Assembly: GCA_017471925.1 (NCBI GenBank)
Contig: JAFURM010000014.1
Coordinates: 1 to 64,000 of the forward strand
Origin: Bacteroides sp.
GTDB lineage: Bacteria > Bacteroidota > Bacteroidia > Bacteroidales > Bacteroidaceae
DNA: 64,000 nt
Direction of reading: 5' to 3'
Each line of letters starts with the position of its first letter. The first letter of the stretch is position 1. Below, one piece after another: positions 25,199-33,763 of the stretch. A program made the translations under genes and the position numbers. The notes beneath the pieces were generated by a model. That model worked only from the letters and a program-made list of their open reading frames with translations, searched no databases and was not told the DNA's origin.

Positions 25199-25807
25199 AT
25201 GTACGGCCTGCCACAGACAACGGAAGTACGTAAGCAGTTGCCCAAGAAGGCAATCTATGCGAAGTTCGACTTGAAGCCCTCACAGCGTGAGAGTTTCGAT
25301 GCCGACGTGAGCACTATATATATAATAGGTGTAGTGTCGCCTAAGACATTGCCTGCCATAGCCGAGGGGACGGAGGTGAAGGAAATCTATCTGCTTGCCG
25401 TGCAACTGAAGCGCAAGGTGTATGACCCGAAGAACATCGCATTGCTTACCAGGCTTATCCCGCAACGAATGGTGTTTGCCCTGCAATACGAGGGCGAGGT
25501 GCAGTTTGCCATATACCACACCAAGCTGATATGCTCTGAATGGATGGTAGACGATGTAGAGACACGGCCTGCCGTGTCCCTACAGGGCATCAATCTTGAC
25601 ATTGTGTGGGAAAGCCTTGTGCGGAGCATCGGAGGGATATTACCTGAGAAAAATTTCTCCCTCACGGAGCAAATATTTTTTTCAGACCTGAGAGAAAAAA
25701 CGCTCAAGCAAATAGCCACTCTTGAGCGCAAAATGGTGGGTGAGAAACAACCGCGAAGGAAGCGCGAATTATTTGAACAGATTAAGAAATTGAAAAAGCT
25801 ACTATAA
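25199..25807 (+). CDS. DUF4391 domain protein
   Basis: The 202-residue protein has the family start YGLPQTTEVRKQLPKKAIYAKF and a C-terminal Lys/Arg-rich helix. DUF4391 proteins are repeatedly found with type III-like Mod/Res genes and SNF2 helicases; their biochemical role is not known to me. Here it lies between the helicase and Mod genes, with two bases before Mod. A palindromic repeat (25556-25583) is read in frame as VETRPAVSL. Confidence 0.8.
   Translation: MYGLPQTTEVRKQLPKKAIYAKFDLKPSQRESFDADVSTIYIIGVVSPKTLPAIAEGTEVKEIYLLAVQLKRKVYDPKNIALLTRLIPQRMVFALQYEGEVQFAIYHTKLICSEWMVDDVETRPAVSLQGINLDIVWESLVRSIGGILPEKNFSLTEQIFFSDLREKTLKQIATLERKMVGEKQPRRKRELFEQIKKLKKLL
25556..25583. repeat. In-frame palindrome in the DUF4391 gene
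   Basis: Thirteen-base arms GTAGAGACACGGC and GCCGTGTCCCTAC with one mismatch. It is closely related to the palindrome in the helicase gene at 23638-23664 and sits in the same orientation. Confidence 0.8.
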
Positions 25808-25809
25808 TT

Positions 25810-27690
25810 ATGGAAAAACTAACCATGCAGAGCCACGATGTGATTGGCTCGAACACACGGAAGATTGCTGAATTGTTTCCCCATTGCGTCACCGAACGGA
25901 AGGGAAAGGATGGCAAGCCTGAATTGGCGATAGACTTTGAAAAGTTGCAGGCGGAATTGAGCAACGAACTCATTGGCGAAGGTGAAGAGCGTTACCAATT
26001 CACTTGGCCGGACAAAAGAAAGGCCGTGAGGGAGGCGAATGTAAGCACTACATCCACCCTTCGCCCTTGTCACGAAGAGAGTGTGGATTTCGATAACACA
26101 CAAAACCTCTATATCGAAGGGGATAACCTTGAGGTGTTGAAGGTGCTTCGCGAAACCTACCTTGGCAAGGTAAAGATGATTTATATTGACCCGCCTTATA
26201 ATACGGGCAATGACTTTGTGTATAATGATGACTTCTCCATGTCAAAAGATGAATATGAAACAAATATTGGTCTTTTTGATGATGACGGTAATAGATTGTT
26301 TAAAAATACCGAAAGCAATGGACGTTTCCATACCGATTGGTTGAATATGATTTATCCTCGTTTGAAGGTGGCAAGAGATTTACTGGCAGAGGAAGGTGTT
26401 ATCTTTATTTCAATTGATGATAATGAGGTGGAGAATTTGAGAAAAGTTTGTGATGAGATATTTGGAGAAAATAATTTCTTGGCTCAAGTAATATGGGAAA
26501 GAGCTTTTGCTCCGGTTAATTTGAAGAAACATTTCTCTGAATCACATGATTACATTATATGTTATGCTAAACATATAGATAATTGTGTATGTAATGGATT
26601 ACCGCGAAGTACAGAAACAGATAATCGGTATGCTAATCCTGATAATGATAAAAGAGGGCCTTGGACATCAGGAGACTTATCAGTTGGCCCTGTAATAAGG
26701 GAAAAGGTTTATGAAATTATAACGCCATCTGGTAGAAGTGTATTGCCTCCTAATGGATATTGTTGGAGATTGGATAGGAATACTTTTAATAAATATGTTC
26801 AAGATAATCGTATTTGGTTTGGTGAAAAGGGAGATAACGTCCCTCGTATAAAGAGATTCTTATCGGAAGTTAAGCAAGGTATAACTCCAATGACAGTATG
26901 GAAATTCACCGATGTTGGAAGTTCTCAAGATGCGGCAAAAGCTTTGAAAAAACTATTTGATGACAAAGCTTATTTTGATTATCCAAAATCAATAAGTTTA
27001 ATGACTCGTTGTTTGCTATTGTATACATCTTCTGATTCCCTTATCCTCGACTTCTTCTCCGGCTCCGCAACAACCGCCCATGCCGTAATGAAACTCAATG
27101 CCGAAGATGGAGGAAACCGAAAGTTCATTATGGTGCAACTTCCTGAAAAGACGGACGAGAAGAGCGAAGCCTATAAGGCGGGATATAAGAACATTTGCGA
27201 GATAGGAAAGGAGCGCATCCGCCGAGCAGGAAAGAAGGTGAAAGAAGAGGCCGGTTTGCAAGGTCAAAACCTCGACACAGGTTTCCGCGTATTGAAGCTC
27301 GACTCGTCGAACATGGAAGATGTCTATTACACGCCCGCAGAATTTGAGATGGGTTCACTCTTTGCCGAAAACGTGAAGGCCGACCGCACGAGCGAAGACC
27401 TGCTCTTCCAAGTGATGCTCGACCTCGGCGTGGAGCTTTCAGCTCAAATTAAAAATGAAAAATTGGGAATTAAAAATGGACGCACCATTACCGTGCATAA
27501 TGTGGATGATGGCTACCTGATGGCGTGCTTTGATCGGGACATAGACGAGGCCACCATCACCGAAATAGCCAAGCGGAAGCCCATCTACTTCGTGATGCGC
27601 GACGCCTCGGCCTCGAACGACAATGTGATAGACAACTTCGAGCAGATATTCCGTCACTACTCACCCGAGACAACGTGCAGAATGATATAA
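25810..27690 (+). CDS. mod: Type III-like DNA adenine methyltransferase (Mod)
   Basis: The 626-residue beta-class N6-adenine methyltransferase has catalytic DPPYNTGNDF (about residue 125) ahead of the SAM-binding DFFSGSATT (about 410). It methylates the recognition site and, in type III systems, gives Res its specificity. The middle of the gene (about 26230-27030), which in such enzymes holds the target-recognition region, is visibly more AT-rich than both ends. Near the C terminus the direct repeat AATTAAAAATG occurs twice in frame. It follows DUF4391 by two bases. Confidence 0.9.
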   Translation: MEKLTMQSHDVIGSNTRKIAELFPHCVTERKGKDGKPELAIDFEKLQAELSNELIGEGEERYQFTWPDKRKAVREANVSTTSTLRPCHEESVDFDNTQNLYIEGDNLEVLKVLRETYLGKVKMIYIDPPYNTGNDFVYNDDFSMSKDEYETNIGLFDDDGNRLFKNTESNGRFHTDWLNMIYPRLKVARDLLAEEGVIFISIDDNEVENLRKVCDEIFGENNFLAQVIWERAFAPVNLKKHFSESHDYIICYAKHIDNCVCNGLPRSTETDNRYANPDNDKRGPWTSGDLSVGPVIREKVYEIITPSGRSVLPPNGYCWRLDRNTFNKYVQDNRIWFGEKGDNVPRIKRFLSEVKQGITPMTVWKFTDVGSSQDAAKALKKLFDDKAYFDYPKSISLMTRCLLLYTSSDSLILDFFSGSATTAHAVMKLNAEDGGNRKFIMVQLPEKTDEKSEAYKAGYKNICEIGKERIRRAGKKVKEEAGLQGQNLDTGFRVLKLDSSNMEDVYYTPAEFEMGSLFAENVKADRTSEDLLFQVMLDLGVELSAQIKNEKLGIKNGRTITVHNVDDGYLMACFDRDIDEATITEIAKRKPIYFVMRDASASNDNVIDNFEQIFRHYSPETTCRMI

Positions 27691-27749
27691 AAAGAGAGAA
27701 AAGAGAGAAAAAACTACCATAATATCATTCACTAATGAAATAAACTTGT

Positions 27750-27757
27750 TATTTTTG
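27750..27757 (+). promoter_or_regulatory. Promoter -7 box before the zeta-toxin pair
   Basis: TATTTTTG fits TAnnTTTG and lies 27 bases before the small gene, which has the good ribosome site AAAAAGGAGACG. No convincing -33 box is seen. It suggests the pair can be expressed apart from the restriction operon. Confidence 0.45.
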
Positions 27758-27783
27758 CAGATGAGATAAAAAAGGAGACGATT

Positions 27784-27993
27784 ATGTCAGAGAAGGAAAT
27801 GAAATCATACAGATTCGGCATGGGTCAGGAACCTACTGACGAAATGCTGGAGCAGGTAATGAAAGAGGTTGCCCAAGAAGCACGCGAAAGCAGTAAAAAG
27901 GCTGCTGATGCTCACTTCGAGCAAATGCGCAGAAACATTGCCATCAAACGTGAGAAATGGGCAAAACAAATCAATCAAGCGACCAATGTCTAA
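27784..27993 (+). CDS. Small helical protein, candidate antitoxin
   Basis: The 69-residue, charged, wholly helical protein (KEMKSYRFGMGQEPTDEMLE start) has no recognised domain. It overlaps the zeta-like kinase gene by eight bases (ATGTCTAA), the usual layout of toxin-antitoxin pairs with the antitoxin first. The antitoxin role is inferred from that arrangement only. Confidence 0.6.
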   Translation: MSEKEMKSYRFGMGQEPTDEMLEQVMKEVAQEARESSKKAADAHFEQMRRNIAIKREKWAKQINQATNV

Positions 27994-28609
27994 GGAAACG
28001 CATAAGCCTGAATTGATTATCATAGCCGGACCTAACGGGTCGGGTAAGACTTCTGTGACTAAAAGATTCCTTCATCATGAATGGGCCGAAGGAACCATTT
28101 ATATCAATCCTGATGAGGTGGCCAACGAAATGTTTGGCGATTGGAACTCGAAAGAGGCGGTATTGAATGCTGCTAATTATTGTGCAGCATGGAGGAAGAA
28201 ATGTTTGACAGAAAGAAAGAGTTTTGTCTTTGAAACGGTGATGTCTGCTGAAGATAAAGTCCAATTTATCATCAAAGCCAAAAACGCAGGTTTCTTTATC
28301 CGTTTGTTTTTCATCTCAACAAAAAATCCGAAGATCAATGCCTCACGAATTGCCGACAGGGTGATGAAAGGAGGACACGATGTTCCTATCTCCAAAATTA
28401 TTTCAAGATATTACAAGGCTATAGAGAATTGTAAGACTGTATCTTCCATTGTTGACCGTCTCTATGTCTATGACAACTCCGTGGATGGAGAAGAAGCAAA
28501 ACTGCAATTCCGTTTAGTGAATGGTGTTATGGGTAAAATGTATGTAACTGATGTGCCTGAATGGGCACAAGCCATATTACCCGACACCGAAGATGAAATT
28601 CAAATTTAA
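27986..28609 (+). CDS. Zeta-toxin-like P-loop kinase
   Basis: I choose the ATG at 27986, which yields MSKETHKPELIIIAGPNGSG with Walker A (GPNGSGKT) at about residues 15-22; an earlier in-frame Met would overlap the antitoxin gene much further. Zeta toxins phosphorylate UDP-N-acetylglucosamine and poison wall synthesis. Members of this short chromosomal branch (about 200 residues) are less well studied and their target is unsure. It retains INPDE and FETVMS segments typical of the family. Its end overlaps the Res gene by 17 bases, tying the pair to the restriction operon. Confidence 0.8.
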   Translation: MSKETHKPELIIIAGPNGSGKTSVTKRFLHHEWAEGTIYINPDEVANEMFGDWNSKEAVLNAANYCAAWRKKCLTERKSFVFETVMSAEDKVQFIIKAKNAGFFIRLFFISTKNPKINASRIADRVMKGGHDVPISKIISRYYKAIENCKTVSSIVDRLYVYDNSVDGEEAKLQFRLVNGVMGKMYVTDVPEWAQAILPDTEDEIQI

Positions 28610-31600
28610 AATCCAACAGTACCAGACGGAGGCGGTGGAGAACACCGTGGCCGTATTCAGAGGCCAGCCATCGCACCGAATGGCTGAATATCGGCGTGAC
28701 TTGGGCCGACGCCAACAACAACAGATAGAGTATGAAGGGGAGACAGGATTCCGCAACCACCGCATAGAGTTGGAGGGGCGGGAGTTGCTCAAGAATATCC
28801 ATGCCATACAGAACCTCTATGACATAACTCCCTCACCCACACTGGCCAAAGGAGTGGGTGCGGTGAACCTCGACATCGAGATGGAGACGGGCACGGGTAA
28901 GACCTACGTCTATATCAAGACGATGTTTGAGCTGAACAAGCAATACGGGTGGAGCAAGTTCATCATCGTGGTGCCCAGCATTGCCATCCGCGAAGGGGTG
29001 GCCAAGAGTTTCAAGATGCTGGAAGAGCACTTCATGGAGCACTACGGGCGGAAAGCACGGTGGTTTGTCTACAACAGTGGCAACCTGCAACAATTAGACA
29101 GCTTCTCGTCCGACTCGGGATTGAGTGTGATGATTATCAACACGCAAGCCTTTGCGGCCTCAATGAAAGAGGGAGGCAAGAGCAAGGAGAGCCGCATCAT
29201 CTACTCCAAGCGTGATGAGTTTGGAAGCCGAAGACCTATCGACGTGATAGCGGCCAACCATCCCATCGTCATCATGGACGAACCGCAGAAGATGGAGGGC
29301 GACGCCACACAAGCGGGTATCAAGCGGTTCAATCCGCTCTTTGTGCTCAACTACTCGGCCACCCACAAGACGAAGCACGACACCATCTATGCACTGGACG
29401 CACTGGATGCTTACCGACAGAAGTTAGTAAAGCGTATCCACGTGAAAGGCTTTGAGGTGAAGAACCTGCGAGGCACGAGCAGTTACCTCTATCTGGACAA
29501 CATTGTACTCTCGCCCAAACGTCCGCCTGAAGCCCGCATAGAGATAGAGACAAAGACGGCATCGGGCACCATTGTGCGCAAGATAAAGACCTTCGGTGTG
29601 GGCGACAGCTTGCGGGAGGAATCAGGGTTGGCACAATATGACGGCTTCACCGTGTCGGAAATCAATGTGAACGGTTATGTGACTTTCCTCAATGGCAAGA
29701 CCATTCGCCGAGGCGAAGTGATAGGCGACACCAACGAACTGAACATGCAGCGCGTGCAGATACGCGAAACCATCATGTCGCACTTCGAAAAAGAACGCCA
29801 ACTATTCAAACGGGGCATCAAGTGCTTGTCGCTCTTTTTCATTGACGAGGTGGCCAAATACAAGAGCTATGATGAGGAGGGTAACGAGGTGAAAGGGGTA
29901 TTCCAAAAGATATTCGAAGAGGAGTATGCACGACTGGTAAGCAATGAGTTTCACATTTGGGACGAAGAGTACAACGAATACCTGCGCCGGTTTATGCCCA
30001 AAGATGTGCATCGGGGCTATTTCTCCATCGACAAGAAGACCAACCGCATGGTGGATAGCAAGATAGAGAAGAAGTCGGGACTTTCGGACGACATATCCGC
30101 CTACGAACTCATCTTGAAGAACAAGGAAAGGCTATTGAGCTTTGAAGAGCCGACACGCTTCATCTTCTCACACTCGGCACTTCGTGAGGGTTGGGACAAT
30201 CCGAATGTCTTCCAAATCTGTACACTCCGCCACTCCAACTCCACTACGGCCAAGCGTCAGGAGGTGGGACGAGGCTTGCGTATCTGTGTGGATAAGCACG
30301 GCACACGCATGGATGCCGAACTGCTTGGCGAAGACGTGCACGAGGTGAACAAGCTGACGGTGATAGCCAACGAAAGTTATGCCGACTTCACCACGGCACT
30401 ACAACGTGAGACACGCGAGGTGCTTCGAGAACGTTCGGCCAAGGCTACGATTACCTACTTCACCGGCAAGCAAATCAAACTGGGCGAAGAGATACACACC
30501 ATCAGCGAAACGGAGGCAAGCCGTATCATCATCTATCTGGAAGACAACGGATATATTGACGACAACAAGAACATCACTTCTCAATATCGTGAGGCGGTGG
30601 CCAACGGAACTGTTGCACCGTTGCCCCCAAAACTGCAGCCGATAGCAGAGGGCGTGACAAGGCTTATCAACTCCATCTTCGACCCGAAGGCTTTGGATGA
30701 TATGGTGGTGGAGGAAAAGACTACTACCCCCGACAATAAGCTGAATGAGAATTTCGAAAAGGCAGAGTTTCAGGCTTTGTGGAAGGAGATTAACCATCAG
30801 TATGTCTATCAGGTGAGCTACGATAGTAACGAACTTATAGATAAGGCAATTCTATACATCAACAAGGATTTAGAGGTCAAGCAACTTCGCTATGTGATGG
30901 TAGAGGGTACGCAGGACGAAAGTCAAGTGACAGAATTTGGCGACACTCGTTCGCAATCTCGTGAACTGACCGATGTTTGTACCTCGACCGTCAAATACGA
31001 CCTTGTAGGCGATATTGCCAAAGGTGCAAACCTCACTCGCCGTACCGTAGTAAAGATATTGCAGGGTATCAAGCAAAGTAAACTCTACTTGTTTAAGAAC
31101 AATCCCGAAGAGTTTATTCGTAAAGTAATAAGCATCATCAAAGAGCAGAAATCAACGATGATTGTAGAGCACATCCACTACAACATCACCGAAGGAAAGT
31201 ATGATAGCGACATCTTCACCGTCAAGAGCAAGATGGACTTTGACCGCGCTTACGAAGCGAAGAAGCACGTGACCGACTATGTGTTCAGCGACAGCAAGGG
31301 AGAACGCCAATTTGCCCACGACCTTGATGAAGCAAGCGAAGTAGTGGTATATGCAAAATTGCCTCGTACTTTCCAAATTCCCACCCCCGTAGGCAACTAC
31401 GCTCCAGACTGGGCTATCGCGATGAAGCGTAACGAGGTGAAACACATCTTCTTTATTGCCGAAACGAAAGGTTCGATGTCTACCATGGATTTATCTGCTA
31501 TCGAGAAAGCCAAGATAGAGTGTGCCGAGAAACTGTTTAATTCTATCTCAACAGCCAAGGTGAAGTACCACAAAGTAGCTTCCTACCAAGATTTGATGGA

Positions 31601-31622
31601 TGCAATGCAGGCTGTCGGGTAA
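28593..31622 (+). CDS. res: Type III-like restriction subunit (Res)
   Basis: The ATG at 28593 gives the family start MKFKFKIQQYQTEAV; the open frame begins 14 codons earlier. The 1009-residue product has helicase motif I (METGTGKTYVY, about residue 95), II (IVIMDEPQKM), III (NYSATH) and VI (EVGRGLRICVD). A C-terminal PD-(D/E)xK nuclease has YAPDWAIAM and FFIAETKG. It cleaves DNA after ATP-driven movement when paired with Mod. A short palindromic stretch (28834-28860) just before motif I is another possible in-frame insertion. Confidence 0.88.
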   Translation: MKFKFKIQQYQTEAVENTVAVFRGQPSHRMAEYRRDLGRRQQQQIEYEGETGFRNHRIELEGRELLKNIHAIQNLYDITPSPTLAKGVGAVNLDIEMETGTGKTYVYIKTMFELNKQYGWSKFIIVVPSIAIREGVAKSFKMLEEHFMEHYGRKARWFVYNSGNLQQLDSFSSDSGLSVMIINTQAFAASMKEGGKSKESRIIYSKRDEFGSRRPIDVIAANHPIVIMDEPQKMEGDATQAGIKRFNPLFVLNYSATHKTKHDTIYALDALDAYRQKLVKRIHVKGFEVKNLRGTSSYLYLDNIVLSPKRPPEARIEIETKTASGTIVRKIKTFGVGDSLREESGLAQYDGFTVSEINVNGYVTFLNGKTIRRGEVIGDTNELNMQRVQIRETIMSHFEKERQLFKRGIKCLSLFFIDEVAKYKSYDEEGNEVKGVFQKIFEEEYARLVSNEFHIWDEEYNEYLRRFMPKDVHRGYFSIDKKTNRMVDSKIEKKSGLSDDISAYELILKNKERLLSFEEPTRFIFSHSALREGWDNPNVFQICTLRHSNSTTAKRQEVGRGLRICVDKHGTRMDAELLGEDVHEVNKLTVIANESYADFTTALQRETREVLRERSAKATITYFTGKQIKLGEEIHTISETEASRIIIYLEDNGYIDDNKNITSQYREAVANGTVAPLPPKLQPIAEGVTRLINSIFDPKALDDMVVEEKTTTPDNKLNENFEKAEFQALWKEINHQYVYQVSYDSNELIDKAILYINKDLEVKQLRYVMVEGTQDESQVTEFGDTRSQSRELTDVCTSTVKYDLVGDIAKGANLTRRTVVKILQGIKQSKLYLFKNNPEEFIRKVISIIKEQKSTMIVEHIHYNITEGKYDSDIFTVKSKMDFDRAYEAKKHVTDYVFSDSKGERQFAHDLDEASEVVVYAKLPRTFQIPTPVGNYAPDWAIAMKRNEVKHIFFIAETKGSMSTMDLSAIEKAKIECAEKLFNSISTAKVKYHKVASYQDLMDAMQAVG

Positions 31623-32094
31623 GTACAGTTGAGTAACTAAAAAGAAAATGTATGGCTAAGAAACGTAAATCAAAGAAAAGAAGTGATCCTTTGTATTTTA
31701 CCATTCCTATCAAAGAAATCGGACATTATGTGGGGATGCGTAAAACTTGCTCGAAGTAATATATACTGCGTTGGCACTTGAAGTATATATTACTTTGCCA
31801 ATGAAGATATATTAAATGAGGGATGAAGTATATTAAAGTGGGAGAAAATTGATGGAAGTTCACCTTCGATAGTGACAGGGTGATGACGGAGTTGGGCAAA
31901 GATAGGAAAATGCTCATCGGACACGGCGTTGAACGACATCAAGGACCCTTTTAAGTAAAGGTATGCTGGTGAAGGACGGCGAGGGCGGACGAAGTACCAA
32001 CTATTCACTGCCCGATGTCTAATAATGAAATAAGTACCCATACGGCGGAGATAATCCTGCTTTGAGCAAGGATGATGAGACGAAAAAGCTGTAT
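31623..32094. other. Degraded intergenic region after Res
   Basis: No intact gene is visible in this AT-rich stretch. It holds short imperfect repeats around GTATATTA (31738-31830) and the remains of a gene at its right end (next entry). Confidence 0.5.
31855..32022 (+). pseudogene. Remnant C terminus of a winged-helix (Fic-like) protein
   Basis: Translation in two frames gives SSDTALNDIKDPFK and then, after a one-base shift, KGMLVKDGEGGRSTNYSLPD followed by V and a stop. This resembles the C-terminal winged helix of Fic-type or AlbA-type regulators. There is no intact upstream part, so this is a fossil fragment. The family assignment is tentative. Confidence 0.4.
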
Positions 32095-32203
32095 TTTGTG
32101 CAGTGAAAGAGTATGATATTACCATGTTTTGTGCAGTCTGTTAACGCTGTTTTAACACAATTTGTGCAGTGTAGAGGTGCGAAAATCGTGTATTTTGTGC
32201 AGT
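32095..32203. repeat. 33-bp spaced repeats, four units, before the second DUF4143 ATPase gene
   Basis: TTTGTGCAGT occurs at 32095, 32128, 32161 and 32194, exactly 33 bases apart, while the sequence between copies differs. The spacing equals that of the array at 19758-19980 although the repeated sequence is unrelated. The last copy lies 51 bases before the start codon and supplies a possible TTTG -33 box. Confidence 0.88.
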
Positions 32204-32227
32204 CGAATAGAAAATGGAGTATCTTTG
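32194..32227 (+). promoter_or_regulatory. Promoter of the second DUF4143 ATPase gene
   Basis: TTTG (32194-32197) inside the last repeat copy and TATCTTTG at 32220-32227 are 22 bases apart. The repeat unit therefore overlaps the -33 element. Confidence 0.6.
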
Positions 32228-32253
32228 TGCTGAATTTCAATGAGTAAAAAGAT

Positions 32254-33534
32254 ATGGTGGACTTGTTGACTGTATTATCGGATCAGAAAGGTGAACTGGA
32301 GAGCTTTGCGACTTCTTCGTGGATAACACGAAGAGAGGAGGCTCTGTTTAACCTGAAGAGTAATCGTGCCCAAGTGGTAATAGGTGTCAGACGTTGCGGG
32401 AAATCGACTATCTGCAAAAAGGTTTTGTTGGAAAGTCAGGTGAATTTTGCGTATGTCAACTTTGATGATGAACGACTGATGGCTCTGACCATTGGACAGA
32501 TGAATGACGTGGTGGAAACCCTGTATCGCATCTATGGGACGTTCGACTATCTGTTGCTGGATGAGATACAAAACATTGAAGGATGGCATCTCTTCGTCAA
32601 TCGCATCATGCGAAGCGGAGTGAAAGTGGTGCTTGCCGGTTCTAACGCTAATTTGCTGAGCGGAGAACTGGCAACTCATCTGACGGGACGATACAATCAA
32701 ATAGTATTGTATCCGTTCGCGTTTGTTGACTACTGCACAGCCAAAGGTGTTGATGTGAAATCGATGAGCACAAAGTCAAGGGCATTGCGCCAACGTGCGT
32801 TGGATGAATATTTGTTGTGCGGAGGCTTCCCCGAAATTGTTGCAGGAGAAGAAAAACGGGGTTATATCATATCGCTGCTGTCGGCTATCATACAGAAGGA
32901 TATTTGTCGCCGATACAATGTGACCCGTATACAGACCATGTGGGAGATTGCCAACAATCTGCTTGATAAGAATTGCCAGGAGGTGTCGTACAGCGCCTTG
33001 CAGAAACTTTTTGATGTAGGCTCTATACATACGATAAAGAATTATGTGTCCTATCTGAATGAAGCTTTTCTGTTACGCATCGTTTCGAAATTCTCCATGA
33101 AGTCTTCTGACCGTCTGCTGAGCAAGAAGAGTTATGTGACAGATATGGCTTTTATAGCGGATAGGGAGGATGTGGTGGCATCGCAAAACCTGGGATGGAG
33201 ATTGGAGAATACGGTTTTGCTTGAACTGCTCAGGCGTACCGATGCCGAATATCAGCAAGTGTATTATTTGCGTAAGGCAAATGACTTTGAAGTGGATTTT
33301 GTGGTCTACGAAGGCACGCGAGTGTTGGAACTGATGCAGGTGACTTATACATTGGACAAGACTAATAAGAAATTGTACAAGAGGGAAGTGGACGGTTTGG
33401 TGAAAGCTGCAAGGCAGACGAAGTGTGGACGACTGACCATTGTCTGCTTGGAGGGCAACTCGGAAATATTGGAAATTGATGATTATAAAATAGAAGTGGT
33501 GAAGGCAGCCGAGTGGCTGTGCCGATATAAATAA
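32254..33534 (+). CDS. AAA+ ATPase with DUF4143 domain (second)
   Basis: The 426-residue protein has Walker A (VVIGVRRCGKST, about residue 40), Walker B (YLLLDEIQN, about 93) and the sensor LAGSNANLLSGELA. The C-terminal DUF4143 region carries ANDFEVDFVVYE and an LELMQVTY stretch, where the KxG of the first protein is not conserved. It is only distantly related to the protein at 20018, yet both follow arrays with a 33-bp period. Together they bracket the restriction operon. Confidence 0.87.
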   Translation: MVDLLTVLSDQKGELESFATSSWITRREEALFNLKSNRAQVVIGVRRCGKSTICKKVLLESQVNFAYVNFDDERLMALTIGQMNDVVETLYRIYGTFDYLLLDEIQNIEGWHLFVNRIMRSGVKVVLAGSNANLLSGELATHLTGRYNQIVLYPFAFVDYCTAKGVDVKSMSTKSRALRQRALDEYLLCGGFPEIVAGEEKRGYIISLLSAIIQKDICRRYNVTRIQTMWEIANNLLDKNCQEVSYSALQKLFDVGSIHTIKNYVSYLNEAFLLRIVSKFSMKSSDRLLSKKSYVTDMAFIADREDVVASQNLGWRLENTVLLELLRRTDAEYQQVYYLRKANDFEVDFVVYEGTRVLELMQVTYTLDKTNKKLYKREVDGLVKAARQTKCGRLTIVCLEGNSEILEIDDYKIEVVKAAEWLCRYK

Positions 33535-33706
33535 TGTATTCTATCAGTTAATTTAGAGTCTGTATTGAATTTATTCAGCCTTTTTATTAGGAGTAGGAGC
33601 AGTTATGGTTCTATCTTCTTGCTATTGCGATAAAATCGCAGTAGGTACTATTCCGTCAGATGAAAAACTTATTGGATGGTGCTGAAACCTATACCCAATT
33701 ATACGA

Positions 33707-33737
33707 ATAGCCCCAACTCTTTGAGGGTCGGGGCTAT
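33707..33737. terminator. Hairpin between convergent ATPase and GMP synthase-like genes
   Basis: ATAGCCCC (33707-33714) and GGGGCTAT (33730-33737) form a stem with a short inner extension. It lies between the convergent genes but lacks a clear T run on either strand. Confidence 0.4.
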
Positions 33738-33763
33738 CGGAATATGCTTTTAGGGGGAACTTG

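Noticed and set aside
27869..27985. Earlier start for the zeta-like kinase
   Set aside because: It would overlap the small gene extensively and add a basic stretch not found before the P-loop in this family.
32019..32240. Minus-strand frame with CTKY repeats
   Set aside because: It is caused by the 33-bp spaced repeats in front of the second DUF4143 gene and crosses that gene's promoter.
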